From Pyricularia pennisetigena (Eukaryota > Ascomycota > Sordariomycetes > Magnaporthales > Pyriculariaceae): 64,000 nucleotides of DNA. The DNA lies in the NCBI RefSeq assembly GCF_004337985.1, contig NC_043741.1, positions 1,864,269-1,928,268 on the forward strand, given 5' to 3'. Within the stretch, counting starts at the first letter, position 1, and every line of letters begins with the position of its first letter. The translations under genes were made by a program, and so were the position numbers. Positions 60,938 to 64,000 of the stretch are shown in pieces. The notes below the pieces were generated by a model. The model worked only from the letters and a program-made list of their open reading frames with translations. It had not been told where the DNA came from and did not search any database.

Positions 60938-62105
60938 GATGGGGGTTGCTTGAATTGTAGGCGATATGTTTGCAATAGTGAAGATGATGCAGCTATTGCA
61001 TCTAGATTGGGATCAAGTTCTGCCGGGCAAGCCTGCGAGAATATGGAGCCATACCAGAATTAATATTCACAAAGGCTGGGGAGACTTGAATCTTGTTGTG
61101 AGTGAGGGAGTTGACTGGAGTGTATGTGGGCGTCATGGACTCGGCAAGACTGAGGACCAGATCGCTCGCGCCAATGATGCATGCCACACCAGGGACCTGG
61201 TTCTTTTTTTTTTTTTTTTTTTTTTTTTTGCGTACCTACAATCAACAATATCGACGGGAACCACTTACCATCCTCCAAGTCTTCGTCGCTGAGCTCGTCC
61301 TCAGCCTCCCAGACAAGCGGCTTGATATCTGCTCTGAGCGGAGGTGCTGAAGGGGGACCCCGATCGCGGCCTCGATTAGGGAAACTGTTCGGCACTGGAT
61401 AGCAGGCATAACCCTTGTGTGTATCAACATCTTGGACATCAATGGCCAAAGTTGCAAGGTCGGCCAGTGTTTTTTTTTTTTTTTTTTTTTTTTTTTCTTC
61501 ATGTTTTATTTTTGTAACTACTCCCGTACAGCCAAGTCAGACAACCGAATTGCATCAACTGACGGACAAATCTCCATAGCCAATTACGAAGTATCTCCAC
61601 GGGCCACCGCAGTCCCTCCTCGATCGTGGACTGAGGTTACATTCATCATGTATCGAGATCGCTGACCAGAGATGCAGATCGTGTCCTGCCCTGCCCTATG
61701 CTTGGCTGCATGGGACGCTAGTCCATTTCTTTCATAGTATTGTCTCGCGACCAAGCCTTGAGCGCAGCTGATGGGAAAGCGCTCACTGGCACCCTGAAGC
61801 TCCTGATTGCCTTGTGCGAAAAAAAAGTTGACGTCATGTGAGATTGAGACTGTTTGGTGGGCAATTTCACAAACATTAGGCAGGTCATCACGTGAGAGCG
61901 CGCCTACGGCTGTGAACCCCACAACTGTTTATCTGTGTTACCCAACGCGCTTTTGACAGTCAGCCTCACTTTGAACTTCACCTTTCCATGCAGCATCGAT
62001 CAAATCGTAATCTTGCAATCCTTTTGGCTTTTTTGATGACAAAAACTTCTCCATCATCGTAAGGAGTCTAGCTTGTTCGTAACTCAGGTGCCAAAGACTT
62101 CCTCG
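60938..62105. other. Intergenic region with two homopolymers and coding-like fragments
   Basis: Between the FAD oxidoreductase start and the TDP1 start. It contains T26 at 61204-61229 and T27 at 61470-61496, and a CACGTGA element near 61889-61895. Minus-strand stretches at about 61270-61470, 61002-61190 and 61960-62057 read like protein but cannot be joined into one frame-correct gene; see findings. Confidence 0.5.
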
Positions 62106-64000
62106 ATGGATCCCAGCACTGCCCATGCGCTGAATGGCGGAGATGACGAAGACGAGGCTCTCCGTCGTGCCATCGCCTTGTCTTTGGGTGGTGACAACTC
62201 ATCCCTAGAAGTCGAAACAGCAGGGCTACAAACAGGTTTGAGCGGCAGACGAACCTATGCTATTGATCTGACCTCAGACTCACCAGAGCCTGAGTCTGTC
62301 CCCGCTCCCCAACCAGAGGCCAAGCGGCCTACATCACCGCCGCTTGTACCCAACAGTACCCAATCCTCTATCTTCGGATTGGATCGAAAGAAGATGGAAG
62401 AGGAACGTCTGGCAAGGCTATTGAAAAGAAAAGCCTCTGACGCTGAGACCCATGAAACCGAAAGACCTGCCCAAAAGGCAAGGCTGGAGAATGAGGTTGC
62501 TCCAAATATCAGAGGCAGCTATGCTATAACTTCTTCCCGCATCCAAAATCTTCTAGCGGCCGAGAGGCTACCCTTTCCTGCCGGCATTGTCAAGAGGACC
62601 TGGCTGCAAGGACAGCCAAGATCGTCTCAAGACATCACCATCGAAGAGGTATTGCAGAAAGACCAATTGGAGCTTGCCGTTTTGAGCAGCTTCGCCTGGG
62701 ACACCGAATGGCTTTGGACCAAGGTCGACCCGACGAAAACCAAGACAACTCTGATTGCATTCGCCGGAAACAAAGCTGAGGTTAGTAGCGAAATCCCTGT
62801 AAACAACAAAATACGGAACAACTATCGGCCTCTTTACTGTGCTGCCACATGCATACCTGGACCTCTATCCCTCTTCTGACTGGTCCGATAGGAAGAAGAA
62901 GTCGCTGCCAGTGCTCAGGGTATAGCCCGCGTTTGCTTCCCACCCATGAATGGAAGTGGCTGTATGCATTCCAAGCTTCAGCTTCTCAAGTTTCCCGGCT
63001 ATCTCCGGATCGTGGTTCCGTCTGGCAACTTGGTGCCCTATGATTGGGGCGAACAGAACGGAATCATGGAGAATGTGAGCTGAAACATACAGAGAAACCT
63101 TTGTTTCTCTCGCAAGGATTGTGCAACTAACACTTTGCTGTGCCAAGTCTGTCTTCATTATCGACCTGCCTCCATTAAAGGCCGGCGTCAATCTGGAAGA
63201 CAATGTCTTGACCTCATTCGGCGAAGAACTTGGCTATTTTCTCACTGCGCAAGGATTAAATGAACGCATAGTAAGCAGCCTACGCAAGTACGACTTTAGC
63301 CAAACATCTCGATATGCGTTTGTGCACACAATGTATGTCGATCCAACATGACCATCAGCATCCGGAGATATTCATCGACAACTAATGGAAACATAGAGCT
63401 GGTATACACACGGGTGACAAATGGAGACGAACCGGTAGGCTCACAGTACTAACAATACAAGGTTTTTGCATGTGCTGACTTAAACTTATTCACAGGATAC
63501 TGCGGTCTTGGCAGAGCGATCCAGAATCTTGGCCTTGCGACAGACAAACAAGTTGAGATTGATTATGTTGTAAGCAATCCAAAAGTGCACATTTTTACCG
63601 CACTATCTGTGTCATGCAGTGGCTTTCGATCCGACCAGATCAAGACTCGGCGTTAACAACCTGCTTCCTGCTGTCAGGCCTCCTCGATGGGATCCTTGAA
63701 GTATGGTTATCTAGCTGCTCTGTATAGTGCCTTCCAAGGTCAGTAAAGCTCATACCATGTAAATCTACTGGGCGATGGCTTAGATATACATTCCATTCAT
63801 ACGGCCCGAAGAAAACAACATTAATGCACGGTTTTAGGCGGTTCGGGACTTGAGGATTATCAATCAAGAACCTCAAAGACGAAAATGAGCAGGGAAGATG
63901 CTGCCTCTGCACAGAAAACCAAGTTACGCGACTGCTTCCGTATCTACTTTCCATCTCTCGCGACAGTCGAAGCAAGCCGCGGTGGAACAAGGGTAAGCAT
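62106..64000 (+). CDS. TDP1: Tyrosyl-DNA phosphodiesterase 1, 5' part (cut by window edge)
   Basis: Seven exons in view: 62106-62780, 62892-63074, 63148-63332, 63397-63434, 63496-63569, 63678-63738 and 63838-63992. They give 457 residues; a donor GTAAGC at 63993 shows that the gene continues past the edge. Residues about 13-30 (DDEDEALRRAIALSLGGD) are a ubiquitin-interacting motif. The phosphodiesterase domain starts near 150 and includes the first HxK motif, GCMHSKLQLLKFPGYLRIVV (H251, K253), then RYAFVHTIAGIHTGDKWRRT and GYCGLGRAIQNLG. Tdp1 removes topoisomerase I peptides from DNA 3' ends during repair; the second HxK motif should lie beyond the window. The start at 62106 is the first ATG; the longer frame begins at TTG. 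Confidence 0.92.

Overview
The window looks like nuclear DNA of a filamentous ascomycete, most likely a Sordariomycete; a Magnaporthales-like fungus is my guess, from general protein similarity only. The reasons are genes split by short GT-AG introns (mostly 50-200 nt) with CTAAC-type branch points, long 5' leaders, ascomycete gene families (UstYa/DUF3328, DUF2423, PNRC, Tup1 with WD40) and no operons. Homopolymer A/T runs of 15-39 nt are unusually common, in introns, leaders and intergenic DNA.

Layout. 1-5 kb: a vacuolar AVT1-type amino acid transporter (-). 6.7-7.8 kb: RNase MRP protein Rmp1 (+). 8.6-10.8 kb: the corepressor Tup1 (-). 10.8-21 kb: a gene-poor accessory stretch holding only two genes. 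One is a secreted precursor made of seven tandem repeats, each ending in Lys-Arg (-, 14.2-15.4 kb). The other is a membrane-anchored UstYa-family protein (+, 19.0-20.0 kb). From 21.3 kb the DNA returns to housekeeping genes: sterol C-5 desaturase Erg3, a small membrane protein of unknown function, ribosomal protein eL28, malate dehydrogenase, TRAPP subunit Trs33, a PIAS/Siz SUMO ligase, a DUF2423 nucleolar protein, GPI ethanolamine phosphate transferase Gpi7, Nop4, condensin Ycg1, pyruvate dehydrogenase protein X, a CorA-type Mg transporter, signal peptidase subunit Spc1, the RING-box protein Rbx1, a PNRC-motif protein, an FAD-dependent oxidoreductase and the 5' part of Tdp1, which runs off the right edge.

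Most of the genes are unrelated single-copy housekeeping genes. Several divergent pairs may share promoters: NOP4/YCG1, the PIAS ligase/DUF2423 gene, RBX1/PNRC, and the 130-residue protein/eL28. The exception is the pair at 14-20 kb. A Kex2-processed repeat precursor next to a UstYa-family gene is the minimal signature of a fungal ribosomally made, post-translationally modified peptide (RiPP) locus. The repeat here has no Tyr or Trp and is a charge-alternating His-His/Gly/Lys/Arg peptide, so its product, if any, would differ from the known UstYa-modified cyclic peptides. This is the most interesting part of the window.

Exon coordinates were read by hand from splice signals and reading-frame continuity. 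Every multi-exon model listed closes in frame, but transcript evidence was not available.
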